Source: an uncultured Oscillospiraceae bacterium (GTDB lineage: Bacteria; Bacillota; Clostridia; Oscillospirales; Acutalibacteraceae). Taken from it: 15,514 bases of DNA. Both the position numbers and the translations under genes were made by a program. Below the pieces are notes generated by a model that saw only the letters and a program-made list of their open reading frames with translations, was not told where the DNA came from and did no database searches. The stretch is taken from contig URPQ01000046.1 of assembly GCA_900549755.1 (NCBI GenBank), positions 1-15,514 of the forward strand. Reading direction: 5' to 3'. This document shows positions 5,212-12,190 of this stretch, piece after piece. Positions within the stretch are counted from its first letter, which is position 1, and the number at the start of each line of letters is the position of its first letter.

Positions 5212-7044
5212 ATGAGCCGCAGACATAAAAAAAGGCTTATCCGCATAATTGCGGCAGCGGTGCTGCTGATAGCGGCGGCGCTTGTTCCGGTTGACGGGTG
5301 GTTTAAAGCCGTTATATTCCTTATTCCTTACTTTACCGTAGGGTACGATGTGCTGTGGGGCGCTGTGAGGAACATCGCCCACGGTCAGGTTTTTGACGAG
5401 CAGTTTTTAATGTCTATTGCAACCGTAGGGGCGTATGCCTCGGGCGAGTACCTTGAGGCGGTTGCGGTTATGCTGCTTTATCAGGTGGGCGAGCTTTTCC
5501 AAGGCATTGCCGTTGGCAAAAGCCGCAAGAGCATTTCAAGCCTTATGGATATCAGACCCGACAGCGCCACGGTGCTGCGTGACGGCGCGGAAATAAAGGT
5601 ATCTCCCGAGGAAGTATCCAAGGGGGAAACAATTATTGTAAAGCCGGGCGAGAAGATACCGCTTGACGGCACGGTGCTTACGGGCGAGACCTCCGTTAAT
5701 ACCGCCGCGCTTACGGGCGAGAGTATGCCGCGCGATATTAAAGAGGGCGATAAGGTAGTGAGCGGTTCCGTAAATCTTACGGGCGTTATAACCGTGAAAA
5801 CCGAAAGCGTTTACAGCGAAAGCACGGTTGCGAAAATTCTCGACCTTGTGGAAAATTCATCCTCTAAAAAAGCTAAGGCTGAAAACTTTATTACCCGCTT
5901 TGCAAAATATTACACCCCCGCAGTGGTTATAGCGGCGGTTGTGCTGGCTGTTTTGCCGCCCCTTATTATAGGCGGCGGTTGGAGCGATTGGCTGCAGCGC
6001 GCGCTCAACTTCCTTGTTGTTTCCTGCCCCTGCGCGCTTGTAATTTCGGTTCCGCTCTCATTCTTCAGCGGCATTGGCGGCGCGTCAAAGCGCGGCGTGC
6101 TTATTAAAGGTTCAAATTATCTTGAAGTGCTTTCAAAGGTTGAAACCGTAGTTTTTGATAAAACGGGAACGCTTACAAAGGGCTGCTTTACCGTCAGCGC
6201 CATTCACCCCGAAAAATCGGACGAGGCTGAGCTTTTGGACGTTGCGGCAGCGGCGGAGAGCTACTCAAACCACCCGATAGCCGAATCTATAATTGCGGCG
6301 CATAAGGGGCACATTGACCCCTCGCGCATAGGCGAGGTAAAGGAACACGCCGGAATGGGAATTGAGGCGGTAATAGACGGCAGAACGATTTTCGCCGGCA
6401 ACAGCAGGCTTATGGATAAGGTGGGCGCTAAATGGCACAACTGTCACATAAACGGCACGGTTATTCATATTTCCGAAGGCTCTGATTATTTGGGGCACAT
6501 AGTTATTACCGATGAAGTAAAGCCCGATTCAAAGGACGCGATAGCCGCCCTTAAAAAGCTTGGCATTACCAAAACCGTAATGCTCACGGGCGACCGCAGG
6601 GAAATAGGCGAGGCAGTAGGCAAGGAGCTGGGGCTTGACGAAATTCACGCAGAGCTTATGCCGGCGGATAAGGTATCGTCGGTTGAAAAGCTGATAAGCG
6701 AAAACAAGACCCTTGCCTTTGTGGGCGACGGCATAAACGACGCGCCCGTGCTGGCGCGCGCCGATGTAGGCATTGCAATGGGCGCTATGGGCAGCGACGC
6801 GGCTATTGAGGCGGCGGATATAGTGCTTATGGACGATAAGCCCTCAAAGCTGGCGGATGCAGTTAAAATTGCGAGAAAAACCATGGCTATAGTGCGGCAG
6901 AATATAATATTCGCGCTGGCGATAAAGGCGGCGGTGCTGCTGCTGAGCGCCGTAGGTCTTGCGAATATGTGGATAGCAATTTTCGCTGATGTCGGCGTTA
7001 CGATAATAGCGATATTAAACGCCATGCGCGCTATGAATTCATAA
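5212..7044 (+). CDS. cadA: PIB-2 type Zn/Cd/Pb-exporting P-type ATPase (CadA/ZntA family)
   Basis: The protein has 610 residues, short for the family because the N-terminal HMA domain is absent. Visible parts in order: membrane helices from about 10 to 95; an actuator domain with TGES (168-171); the transport helix with CPC (272-274); the phosphorylation site DKTGT (Asp316); the nucleotide-domain HP pair (354-355); TGDRRE near 459; and the hinge GDGIND (505-510). The last helices carry Asn564, Lys572 and Asp593-Val-Gly595. With CPC these mark the PIB-2 group, which exports Zn, Cd and Pb using ATP. All catalytic residues are intact. GGGGAG precedes the ATG at good distance. The gene follows the sensor and HMA genes, so metal resistance under metal-induced control is very likely. 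Which metal matters in vivo cannot be read from sequence. Confidence 0.93.
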   Translation: MSRRHKKRLIRIIAAAVLLIAAALVPVDGWFKAVIFLIPYFTVGYDVLWGAVRNIAHGQVFDEQFLMSIATVGAYASGEYLEAVAVMLLYQVGELFQGIAVGKSRKSISSLMDIRPDSATVLRDGAEIKVSPEEVSKGETIIVKPGEKIPLDGTVLTGETSVNTAALTGESMPRDIKEGDKVVSGSVNLTGVITVKTESVYSESTVAKILDLVENSSSKKAKAENFITRFAKYYTPAVVIAAVVLAVLPPLIIGGGWSDWLQRALNFLVVSCPCALVISVPLSFFSGIGGASKRGVLIKGSNYLEVLSKVETVVFDKTGTLTKGCFTVSAIHPEKSDEAELLDVAAAAESYSNHPIAESIIAAHKGHIDPSRIGEVKEHAGMGIEAVIDGRTIFAGNSRLMDKVGAKWHNCHINGTVIHISEGSDYLGHIVITDEVKPDSKDAIAALKKLGITKTVMLTGDRREIGEAVGKELGLDEIHAELMPADKVSSVEKLISENKTLAFVGDGINDAPVLARADVGIAMGAMGSDAAIEAADIVLMDDKPSKLADAVKIARKTMAIVRQNIIFALAIKAAVLLLSAVGLANMWIAIFADVGVTIIAILNAMRAMNS

Positions 7045-7060
7045 AAATTTAAAAAAGTGC

Positions 7061-7089
7061 TTTACAAATAAAGAAAAATGTGGTATAGT
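7061..7089 (+). promoter_or_regulatory. Promoter of the pyrR-uraA operon
   Basis: TTTACA (7061-7066), a 17-nt spacer and TATAGT (7084-7089) lie just upstream of the PyrR-binding RNA element. The A-rich stretch before it resembles the one at the metal operon promoter. Confidence 0.8.
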
Positions 7090-7100
7090 AACTTTCGGTA

Positions 7101-7208
7101 AATCCTTTAAGACGGTACAGAGATACCGGCAAGGCTTGAAATAATGACGCTTTTGTGCCTGTATTATGCTGTTTTTTCAGCGCCTTGCCGTGTGCAGGGC
7201 GCTTTTTT
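7101..7208 (+). promoter_or_regulatory. PyrR-dependent transcription attenuator
   Basis: The PyrR-binding hairpin has lower stem CCTT (7104-7107)/AAGG (7131-7134), an internal loop, upper stem CGGTA (7113-7117)/TACCG (7124-7128) and terminal loop CAGAGA, as in known PyrR sites. CGGCAAGGC (7127-7135) is fully complementary to GCCTTGCCG (7182-7190), giving an antiterminator. That pairing excludes both the PyrR hairpin and the terminator (7180-7208). From family knowledge, PyrR with UMP holds the binding hairpin, frees the terminator and reduces expression when pyrimidines are plentiful. Confidence 0.92.
7180..7208 (+). terminator. Attenuator terminator upstream of pyrR
   Basis: GCGCCTTGC (7180-7188) pairs with GCAGGGCGC (7194-7202), including one G-U pair, and six Ts follow. 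It is the regulated terminator arm of the PyrR attenuator. Confidence 0.9.
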
Positions 7209-7235
7209 CAGCGCTTATTTTCGGGGGGCGAAAAA

Positions 7236-7775
7236 ATGGAGAAATTCAAGGCGACGCTTATGGATGAAGCGGCGGTTGCGCGTGCGCTCAAACGCATATC
7301 GCACGAAATACTCGAAAAAAACAACGGCACCGAAAATCTTTGTATTATAGGAATAAAGCGCCGCGGCGTATCGCTTGCAAAAATTTTAGCCGATAATATT
7401 TTTGCCATTGAGGGGGTACGCGTTCCTACAGGCGAGCTTGATATAACCTTTTACCGCGATGATCTTACAGCAATTTCGCCCGACCCGGTAATTCACCCTA
7501 CAGAGCTTGAGTTTTCGGTAGTGGGTAAAAAGGTTGTTTTGGTGGACGACGTGCTTTACACCGGCAGAACAGTGCGCGCGGCACTGGACGCGCTTATGAG
7601 CCACGGCAGAGCGGCGGCGGTGCAGCTGGCAGTGCTTATTGACAGAGGACACCGGGAGCTGCCCATACGCGGCGACTATGTAGGAAAAAATATTCCCACC
7701 TCTAAAAACGAGGTTATAGCGGTTAAAATTCCGCCGTATGACGATATAACGGCGGCGGAGCTTTACGAGGTATAA
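7236..7775 (+). CDS. pyrR: PyrR: pyrimidine operon attenuation protein / uracil phosphoribosyltransferase
   Basis: The protein has 179 residues, normal for PyrR. The frame is open from 7155, but the earlier ATG lies inside the attenuator. The ATG at 7236 has a G-rich RBS (7223-7228) about 7 nt upstream and gives the expected MEKFKATLMDE start. The PRPP-binding loop is VVLVDDVLYTGRT (about 100-112), with Asp104 and Asp105. The IGIKRRG loop (38-44) and RGHRELPIR segment are also typical. PyrR binds the leader RNA of pyrimidine genes in response to UMP and has weak UPRTase activity. Here it controls its own operon through the attenuator, together with the uracil permease 78 nt downstream. Confidence 0.96.
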   Translation: MEKFKATLMDEAAVARALKRISHEILEKNNGTENLCIIGIKRRGVSLAKILADNIFAIEGVRVPTGELDITFYRDDLTAISPDPVIHPTELEFSVVGKKVVLVDDVLYTGRTVRAALDALMSHGRAAAVQLAVLIDRGHRELPIRGDYVGKNIPTSKNEVIAVKIPPYDDITAAELYEV

Positions 7776-7853
7776 ACGGCTTGTGCCGTGTATATAAAAA
7801 ACGCGCCGGGGTTCAATTGAGGAGTTTAGGCGCTAAAACGGAGGAAGTAAAAT

Positions 7854-9197
7854 ATGAAACTTATCTACGGGGTTAAGGACAAACCAAGCTTCGGCAAAGT
7901 AATTGTTTTTGCTTTGCAGCAGCTGCTCGCAATTCTTGCGGCGACAATCGCGGTGCCTACAATAGTGCAGAACGGAATGTCGCAATCGGCAGCGCTTTTC
8001 GGCGCGGGCATAGGCACACTGGTATATCTTCTGTTCACAAAGTTCAGAAGTCCGGTATTTTTGGGCTCGTCATTCGCGTTTATCGGCTCAATGCTGGCGG
8101 CATTTGCGGGCGCGGCTTCCGCTAAAGCGGGCTATGTAGGTTTAATTCTCGGCGCTGCTTTTGCAGGTCTTGTATATGTTGTTATTGCAATCGCAGTTAA
8201 ATTTGTCGGTGTAGGCTGGATAAATAAATTGATGCCGGCAGTAGTTATAGGACCCACCGTTTCAATAATCGGCTTGTCACTTGCGGCAAACGCGGTAAGC
8301 GATATTACCAAGGGCAAGGTGCTCGACGGCGACGGAAATTCAGCCGCCAACCCGCTTATTTGCCTGCTTTGCGGACTTATAACCCTTTTGGTTGTAACAA
8401 TCTGCTCGGTTTACGGCAAGAAAATGGTAAAGCTTATTCCTTTCATTATAGGCATACTTGCGGGCTATGCAGCCGCTGCAATCTTTACGGTTATAGGCAT
8501 TGCTACCGATAATCAGGCGCTCCAGATAATAAACTTTGAAGTATTTAAAAATATGAGCATTGTTTCCGTGCCCGATTTCACATTCTTTGAGGCGGCAAAG
8601 GGAATAAGCGAAATCAACGGTCAGTACATAGCAACGGTTGCGGTTGCGTATATTCCGGTTGCGTTCGTTGTGTTTGCCGAGCACATTGCAGACCACAAGA
8701 ACCTCTCATCGGTAATTGAACAGGATCTTCTTGAAGACCCGGGACTTCACAGAACCCTGCTCGGCGACGGCGTAGGCTCTGTTGCCGGCGCTGTATTCGG
8801 CGGCTGCCCGAACACCACCTACGGCGAATCGGTAGGCTGCGTTGCAATAACAGGTAACGCTTCCGTTGTAACCATATTTGCAACGGCAATACTTTCAATT
8901 ATAATTTCCTTCTTCGGTCCGTTTGTAACCTTCCTTTCCACAATTCCCAACTGCGTAATGGGCGGCGTGTGCGTAACCCTTTACGGATTTATAGCCGTAT
9001 CGGGTCTTAAAATGATACAGGAGGTTGACCTGAACGATAACAGAAACCTCTTTGTAGTAGCCGTAATTCTTATCTGCGGTATAGGCGGTCTTACCGTATC
9101 GTTCGGTAAAATTACAATCACCTCTATTGCCTGCGCGCTTATTCTCGGAATAATCACAAACATTATTCTTGGCAGCAAAAAGAATAAAGCTGACTAA
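7854..9197 (+). CDS. uraA: Uracil permease, NCS2 family (UraA/PyrP)
   Basis: The protein has 447 residues and about 14 hydrophobic segments, as in NCS2 nucleobase:H+ symporters. The substrate-site helices are recognisable: VVFAEHIAD with Glu276, and NTTYGES with Glu325. The 49-residue distance equals that between Glu241 and Glu290 of E. coli UraA, as I recall it, and DPGLHR precedes the second motif as in uracil carriers. GGAGG lies 8 nt before the ATG. The gene is 78 nt behind pyrR in the same operon, so uracil uptake should fall when PyrR senses high UMP. Uracil is the most likely substrate; xanthine-type NCS2 carriers are less likely given the pyrR partner. Confidence 0.94.
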   Translation: MKLIYGVKDKPSFGKVIVFALQQLLAILAATIAVPTIVQNGMSQSAALFGAGIGTLVYLLFTKFRSPVFLGSSFAFIGSMLAAFAGAASAKAGYVGLILGAAFAGLVYVVIAIAVKFVGVGWINKLMPAVVIGPTVSIIGLSLAANAVSDITKGKVLDGDGNSAANPLICLLCGLITLLVVTICSVYGKKMVKLIPFIIGILAGYAAAAIFTVIGIATDNQALQIINFEVFKNMSIVSVPDFTFFEAAKGISEINGQYIATVAVAYIPVAFVVFAEHIADHKNLSSVIEQDLLEDPGLHRTLLGDGVGSVAGAVFGGCPNTTYGESVGCVAITGNASVVTIFATAILSIIISFFGPFVTFLSTIPNCVMGGVCVTLYGFIAVSGLKMIQEVDLNDNRNLFVVAVILICGIGGLTVSFGKITITSIACALILGIITNIILGSKKNKAD

Positions 9198-9238
9198 AAG
9201 GCTCGACTGCCGTATTATACAACTTAATATTAAAATAA

Positions 9239-9278
9239 AGGCAGACGCACGGAAAAAACCTGTGCGTCTGCCTTTTTC
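9239..9278 (+). terminator. Terminator of the pyrR-uraA operon (probably bidirectional)
   Basis: GGCAGACGCACGG pairs with CCTGTGCGTCTGCC around an A-rich loop, and five Ts follow. The complementary strand has a weaker T-run, so it may also stop transcripts from the phosphoesterase gene on the minus strand. Confidence 0.92.
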
Positions 9279-9309
9279 TTATGTTAAAACTATTCAATGT
9301 AAATGATGA

Positions 9310-9405
9310 CTGCGGCACACATCGTCCGCCGCCGGCTGGAGTTGCGGCGTGCGGTCCGGCTAGAAAGCAGCGATCACACCCCGCTTGAGGTCATACGGCC
9401 CGCAG
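9310..9405. repeat. GC-rich foldable island of unknown identity
   Basis: A 96-base GC-rich block interrupts an AT-rich gap. Its ends are inverted (CTGCGG at 9310-9315, CCGCAG at 9400-9405). Inside, CGCCGC (9327-9332) faces GCGGCG (9344-9349), and GCCGG (9331-9335) faces CCGGC (9356-9360). On the minus strand a short open frame crosses it and ends in GVIAAF. It could be a dispersed repeat, a structured RNA or a gene remnant. The rest of the 9279-9484 gap shows nothing else. Confidence 0.45.
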
Positions 9406-9484
9406 AGTAATTCGCCGTAAAATGTAATATAACGTATGCAAAATTTGCAAAAAATTATTTTTATGTTTTGGGGAAAGCTGCCCG

Positions 9485-9958
9485 CTATATTTTTATTATT
9501 ATGGGCATAACCCCGTTTTTCTCAATATCAATAACAGCGTAGCTTTTGCCGCCATCGCGCGGCTCGGCACAGGAGCCGGGATTCACAACGTACAATCCGT
9601 CCTCATATAATATTTTTGAGACGTGGGTATGCCCGTAAAGCGCAATATCACAGCCGGCGGCGCGGGCTGCGGAAATCAGCCTTTCGGTGCCGTATTTAAC
9701 GCCCAGGGTATGACCGTGGGTGAAAAATATCCTGTGCCCGTAAAGCTCCGCTATATCGGTTGAGGGGTAGGAAGAAAAAATATCGCAGTTCCCGCTGACT
9801 GTATGAAAAACCTTATCAGGGTAAAATTTCATAAGCTCATCAATATCTCCCGTCACGTCTCCTAAAAAGAAGACGTGGCGGGCGTTTTGCTGTGCGTCAA
9901 GTATTTTGCTCACATTGCCGCTTCTTCTGTGTGAATCCGAAATAACAACAATTCTCAT
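9485..9958 (-). CDS. YfcE/MJ0936-type metallophosphoesterase
   Basis: The protein has 157 residues, typical for the small YfcE/Vps29-like group of calcineurin-fold phosphodiesterases. All metal-binding motifs are present: SDSH (Asp8, His10), GD (Asp34), GNCD (Asn57, Asp59), THGH (His81, His83) and GHTH (His110, His112). These coordinate a two-metal centre that cleaves phosphoester or phosphodiester bonds. The natural substrate of this group is often unknown. The ATG at 9958 has AGGTG upstream. The gene is divergent from the small-gene trio, with a 59-bp gap between their starts. In related genomes such genes often follow rdgB, but no rdgB is present here. Confidence 0.92.
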   Translation of the reverse strand: MRIVVISDSHRRSGNVSKILDAQQNARHVFFLGDVTGDIDELMKFYPDKVFHTVSGNCDIFSSYPSTDIAELYGHRIFFTHGHTLGVKYGTERLISAARAAGCDIALYGHTHVSKILYEDGLYVVNPGSCAEPRDGGKSYAVIDIEKNGVMPIIIKI

Positions 9959-10017
9959 TATAACACCTATTCTACAAATTTGGTTTTCAACATAATATAT
10001 TAAGGGGGGTCAGAGCT

Positions 10018-10290
10018 ATGAATAATAACGATATTAGCAAGCAAAGACTGATTGACGCGCTGCTTTCCTCATCCGGCGGGAAGCTGAGCCGCGACAGCAT
10101 AAACCGCGCCGCTGACGGCAAGGATATTACACCGCTTGTGAACAGCCTGTCGCCGGAGGACAGGGAAAAACTGAACAGGGTTATGTCCGATAAGGAAAGT
10201 ATGGAAAAGCTGCTTAAAAGCCCGCAGGCGCAGCTTATATTAAAATCGGTATTAAAGGGCGGAAAAAACGATGGACGAACTGGGCGATAA
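10018..10290 (+). CDS. Small helical protein of unknown function (trio gene 1)
   Basis: The protein has 90 residues and I recognise no named family. It is charged and probably all helical, with LSPEDREKLNRVMSDKESME followed by a SPQAQLILKSVL tail. GGGGGG precedes the ATG by about 8 nt. It overlaps gene 2 by 20 nt and begins a three-gene unit. The segment KL-x5-D-x-ESME-x6-Q-x-(I/L)L recurs in modified form at the start of gene 2, so the two may share an ancestral module. I recall similar small proteins in Oscillospiraceae without known function. No convincing promoter was seen in the 59-bp divergent gap. Confidence 0.75.
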   Translation: MNNNDISKQRLIDALLSSSGGKLSRDSINRAADGKDITPLVNSLSPEDREKLNRVMSDKESMEKLLKSPQAQLILKSVLKGGKNDGRTGR

Positions 10291-10627
10291 GCTCTCGGCA
10301 ATACTGAACGACCCCGAAAGTATGGAACGCGTTAAGCAAATGGCACAGAGCCTTTTGGGGGGAGAAGCCGACAGCGCAGCTCTGCCGGATATACCGGCGG
10401 AGCCTGCCGCACAGCCGGGCGATGATATAAATATAAAGCAGATAGTATCGCTTTTTTCCAAAATGAAGAACACTGCGGACGATTCACGCGTGCAGCTGAT
10501 CTACGCTCTGCGCCCGCATTTAAGCGAGGAGCGTCGCGCGCGGGCTGATACCGCTATAAGACTGCTCAAGCTGCTTGATATGCTGCCGCTTATAAAGGAA
10601 AGCGGGTTTTTGAAGGGGATTTTATGA
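10271..10627 (+). CDS. Small helical protein of unknown function (trio gene 2)
   Basis: The protein has 118 residues. The N-terminal helix (MDELGDKLSAILNDPESMER) resembles the C-terminal half of gene 1. An Ala/Pro-rich linker follows at about 36-55. A second helical block then ends in LRPHLSEERRARADTAIRLL and a hydrophobic LLDMLPLIKESGFL tail. There are no membrane helices or catalytic motifs. The RBS AAAGGGCGG lies inside gene 1. The last codons overlap gene 3 as ATGA, so translation is coupled on both sides. This suggests the three products act together, possibly as a small complex, but that is inference from gene layout. Confidence 0.75.
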   Translation: MDELGDKLSAILNDPESMERVKQMAQSLLGGEADSAALPDIPAEPAAQPGDDINIKQIVSLFSKMKNTADDSRVQLIYALRPHLSEERRARADTAIRLLKLLDMLPLIKESGFLKGIL

Positions 10628-11019
10628 GTGAAAACGATTTTATGCGGCAGCAGCAGGCAGCCGTTGAAAAAATGCGTGAAATGAGCCGCAAGGCAGCTGA
10701 AAGCTCCGGGCAGCCAATGCCGCCTGTGCCGCCCTTTGTAAGGCTGCAAAACAGGCAGGGCGGGGCGCAGAATCAAGGCTCTGCCGCGCCTCAGCGTCAA
10801 AGCCCGCCGCCCCGCCCGCAAAGCACACCTGCGCCGGAAGAAAAAAACGAAGAAAATTTCCTTTTTCCCGCCCGAAAAGGCGGGCTTTCCTCGTTGCCGT
10901 TTTTAGATTTGCTGGGCAGTGACAGCGACCTGCCGCTGATTATAGGTCTGCTGCTTATTTTGTTCAGCGAAAAGGCGGATAAAAAACTGCTTTTTGCACT
11001 GATTTATATAATGCTGTAG
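10624..11019 (+). CDS. Small membrane-associated protein of unknown function (trio gene 3)
   Basis: The protein has 131 residues in three parts. A charged helix (about 5-30, MRQQQAAVEKMREMSRKAAE) may form a coiled coil. A Pro/Gln/Arg-rich disordered linker covers about 35-80. The C-terminus has two short hydrophobic stretches (LPLIIGLLLILF and LLFALIYIML) split by a charged EKADKK turn, suggesting a membrane hairpin or amphipathic insertion. AAGGGGA lies before the ATG, which shares ATGA with the stop of gene 2. This could be the membrane anchor for the soluble products of genes 1 and 2. I recall similar 'DxDLxLIxGLLLIL' tails in clostridial small proteins, function unknown. Confidence 0.75.
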   Translation: MSENDFMRQQQAAVEKMREMSRKAAESSGQPMPPVPPFVRLQNRQGGAQNQGSAAPQRQSPPPRPQSTPAPEEKNEENFLFPARKGGLSSLPFLDLLGSDSDLPLIIGLLLILFSEKADKKLLFALIYIML

Positions 11020-11269
11020 GCATAAATTGTTGGAAATTTACGGAATATTTTTTTGCATTTTTTACATTATGTAAACTCGGACAACCTTAAAAGTTTTCCT
11101 ACTTATCCACCGTGATATCCACAGTTACACACACTTTCAAACGAGAAAATCAGCTTTTCAAGGCTTTTTCGGTGGATAACTGTGTTTATAAGTTGGATAA
11201 ATGTTTATTCATAATAATATGAATAAAAAAATTATGTAAAGTATTCGTCAAAATTCGACCTGCTGTTTT
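11020..11269. other. AT-rich intergenic region with six DnaA-box-like sites
   Basis: Three near-consensus boxes point right: TTATCCACC (11103), ATATCCACA (11115) and TTACACACA (11125). Three point left: GGTGGATAA (11171), TGTTTATAA (11183) and GTTGGATAA (11192). They are spaced 9-12 bp apart within each triplet. AT-rich DNA flanks both sides, and TTATTCATA-ATAA-TATGAATAA (11205-11226) forms a palindrome. No gene or clear terminator was found in the 250 bp. The sites suggest DnaA binding, either at a regulatory or titration locus or as part of an origin. Confidence 0.6.
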
Positions 11270-11959
11270 TCACTTTCTTTTCATTGCGCGCAGCCTTTGC
11301 TTATCCTCATCCGATACGCGGCGCGATTCCAGCATTTTTTGAATAGATTTGTTATAAGTCCAATCGTCAAAGCAGCAGGTTTCAAGAAAACGGTAGGTTT
11401 TATCACGGTATTTCGCCATAGCCGTGGCGGTACACCAGGCTGCCGCCATCTTATAATAATACTCATCATTGTGCGCTATGCGCAAAGCCGCGAAAACCCG
11501 GTCAATATATTCATCGTTCAAATAGTGCGACATCATTGTAACAACCGCTATGCGCATATAATAGGTCTTGCCCGAGGCAAGGTAAACTGTAAGCCGCTCC
11601 CATACCTCCGACTGGTGTTTTTCGCACTGCTTAAATGATTGGCAGAGTATATCGCAGGTTGACCAGTTATCAACGTAGCGTGCGGCTTTATCAAAGTATT
11701 TTATAAGCGTGTTTATATCCGACTTTGTTTTACCGAGTACATAAGCATACAAAAAACACATTTCCATGCTTGAAAAATCGCAGCAATCCAAAAATTGCAT
11801 GCCCTCTCCCCTTTTTACAATTTCTGCCGCCATAGCCCGCAAAGCGGGCAGGCGCACGCCGATTAGCGGCAGTGAGGCTTCGGGTATCAACTTTTTTGAA
11901 AAATCACGGTATACGTCCTCCGCCCTCATATTCAGTTCCTTTTTTATATCCTCAATCAT
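11270..11959 (-). CDS. AlkD-like DNA alkylation repair glycosylase (HEAT-like repeats)
   Basis: The protein has 229 residues. The frame is open to 12061, but that extension translates part of a repeat element. The ATG at 11959 gives the usual MIEDIKKEL start, with a modest GGGAAG RBS. The protein is helical throughout, as expected for the ALK-type HEAT-repeat fold. VDNWSTCD (96-103) places Trp99 and Asp103 four apart, and Arg136 and Trp175 follow. This spacing matches the Trp109, Asp113, Arg148 and Trp187 set of Bacillus cereus AlkD as I recall it. Family members remove bulky or cationic alkylated bases such as 7-methylguanine and 3-methyladenine without base flipping. The gene stands alone between the DnaA-box region and a repeat; no promoter was identified. 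Confidence 0.88.
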   Translation of the reverse strand: MIEDIKKELNMRAEDVYRDFSKKLIPEASLPLIGVRLPALRAMAAEIVKRGEGMQFLDCCDFSSMEMCFLYAYVLGKTKSDINTLIKYFDKAARYVDNWSTCDILCQSFKQCEKHQSEVWERLTVYLASGKTYYMRIAVVTMMSHYLNDEYIDRVFAALRIAHNDEYYYKMAAAWCTATAMAKYRDKTYRFLETCCFDDWTYNKSIQKMLESRRVSDEDKQRLRAMKRK

Positions 11960-12002
11960 TTTTTCACTTCCCGAAATTAAAACAGATAAAAATAAAAAGT
12001 CC

Positions 12003-12126
12003 CGTACACTCTTAGGCTCCTTCTGACGAGGGTTGCTCCCCACGGTGTGGGGAGACGTCAACGCAGTTGACAGAGGGGACCGCCGCCGTCAGTGGCTGTC
12101 GAGTGTAACGAGACTGAGGGAGAGAA
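12003..12126. repeat. Palindrome-rich dispersed-type intergenic repeat
   Basis: The block contains CTCCCCAC-GGT-GTGGGGAG (12036-12054) and GTCAAC-GCA-GTTGAC (12057-12071). A weaker fold near 12090-12117 has CAGT facing ACTG. It is more GC-rich than its flanks and codes for nothing credible. Similar strings with CTCCCTCAGTCTCG ends are common between genes in gut Clostridia, as I recall. It probably belongs to a high-copy, MITE-like or RNA-encoding repeat family. Confidence 0.65.
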
Positions 12127-12137
12127 AAGGTTAGATT

Positions 12138-12170
12138 TTAAGCCTTTCTCTCTTTTCGTCAAGGCTTAAA
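12138..12170 (-). terminator. Hairpin after the G5/3D gene, possible terminator
   Basis: TTTAAGCCTT pairs perfectly with AAGGCTTAAA around a 13-nt loop, 20 nt past the stop codon. The U-tract is poor on the minus strand. An alternative pairing between GAGAGAAAAGG (12120-12130) and CCTTTCTCTC (12143-12152) competes with it. Confidence 0.45.
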
Positions 12171-12190
12171 TAATAACTGCACTCTCAGTA

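Noticed and set aside
7776..7853. A second PyrR attenuator between pyrR and uraA
   Set aside because: The 78-nt gap has a weak GCGCC/GGCGC pairing but no PyrR-binding loop, no T-run after a stem and no antiterminator partner.
11020..11269. The main chromosomal oriC
   Set aside because: The box cluster is suggestive, but dnaA, dnaN and other usual neighbours are absent and the window alone cannot show replication start. It is kept only as a candidate DnaA site.
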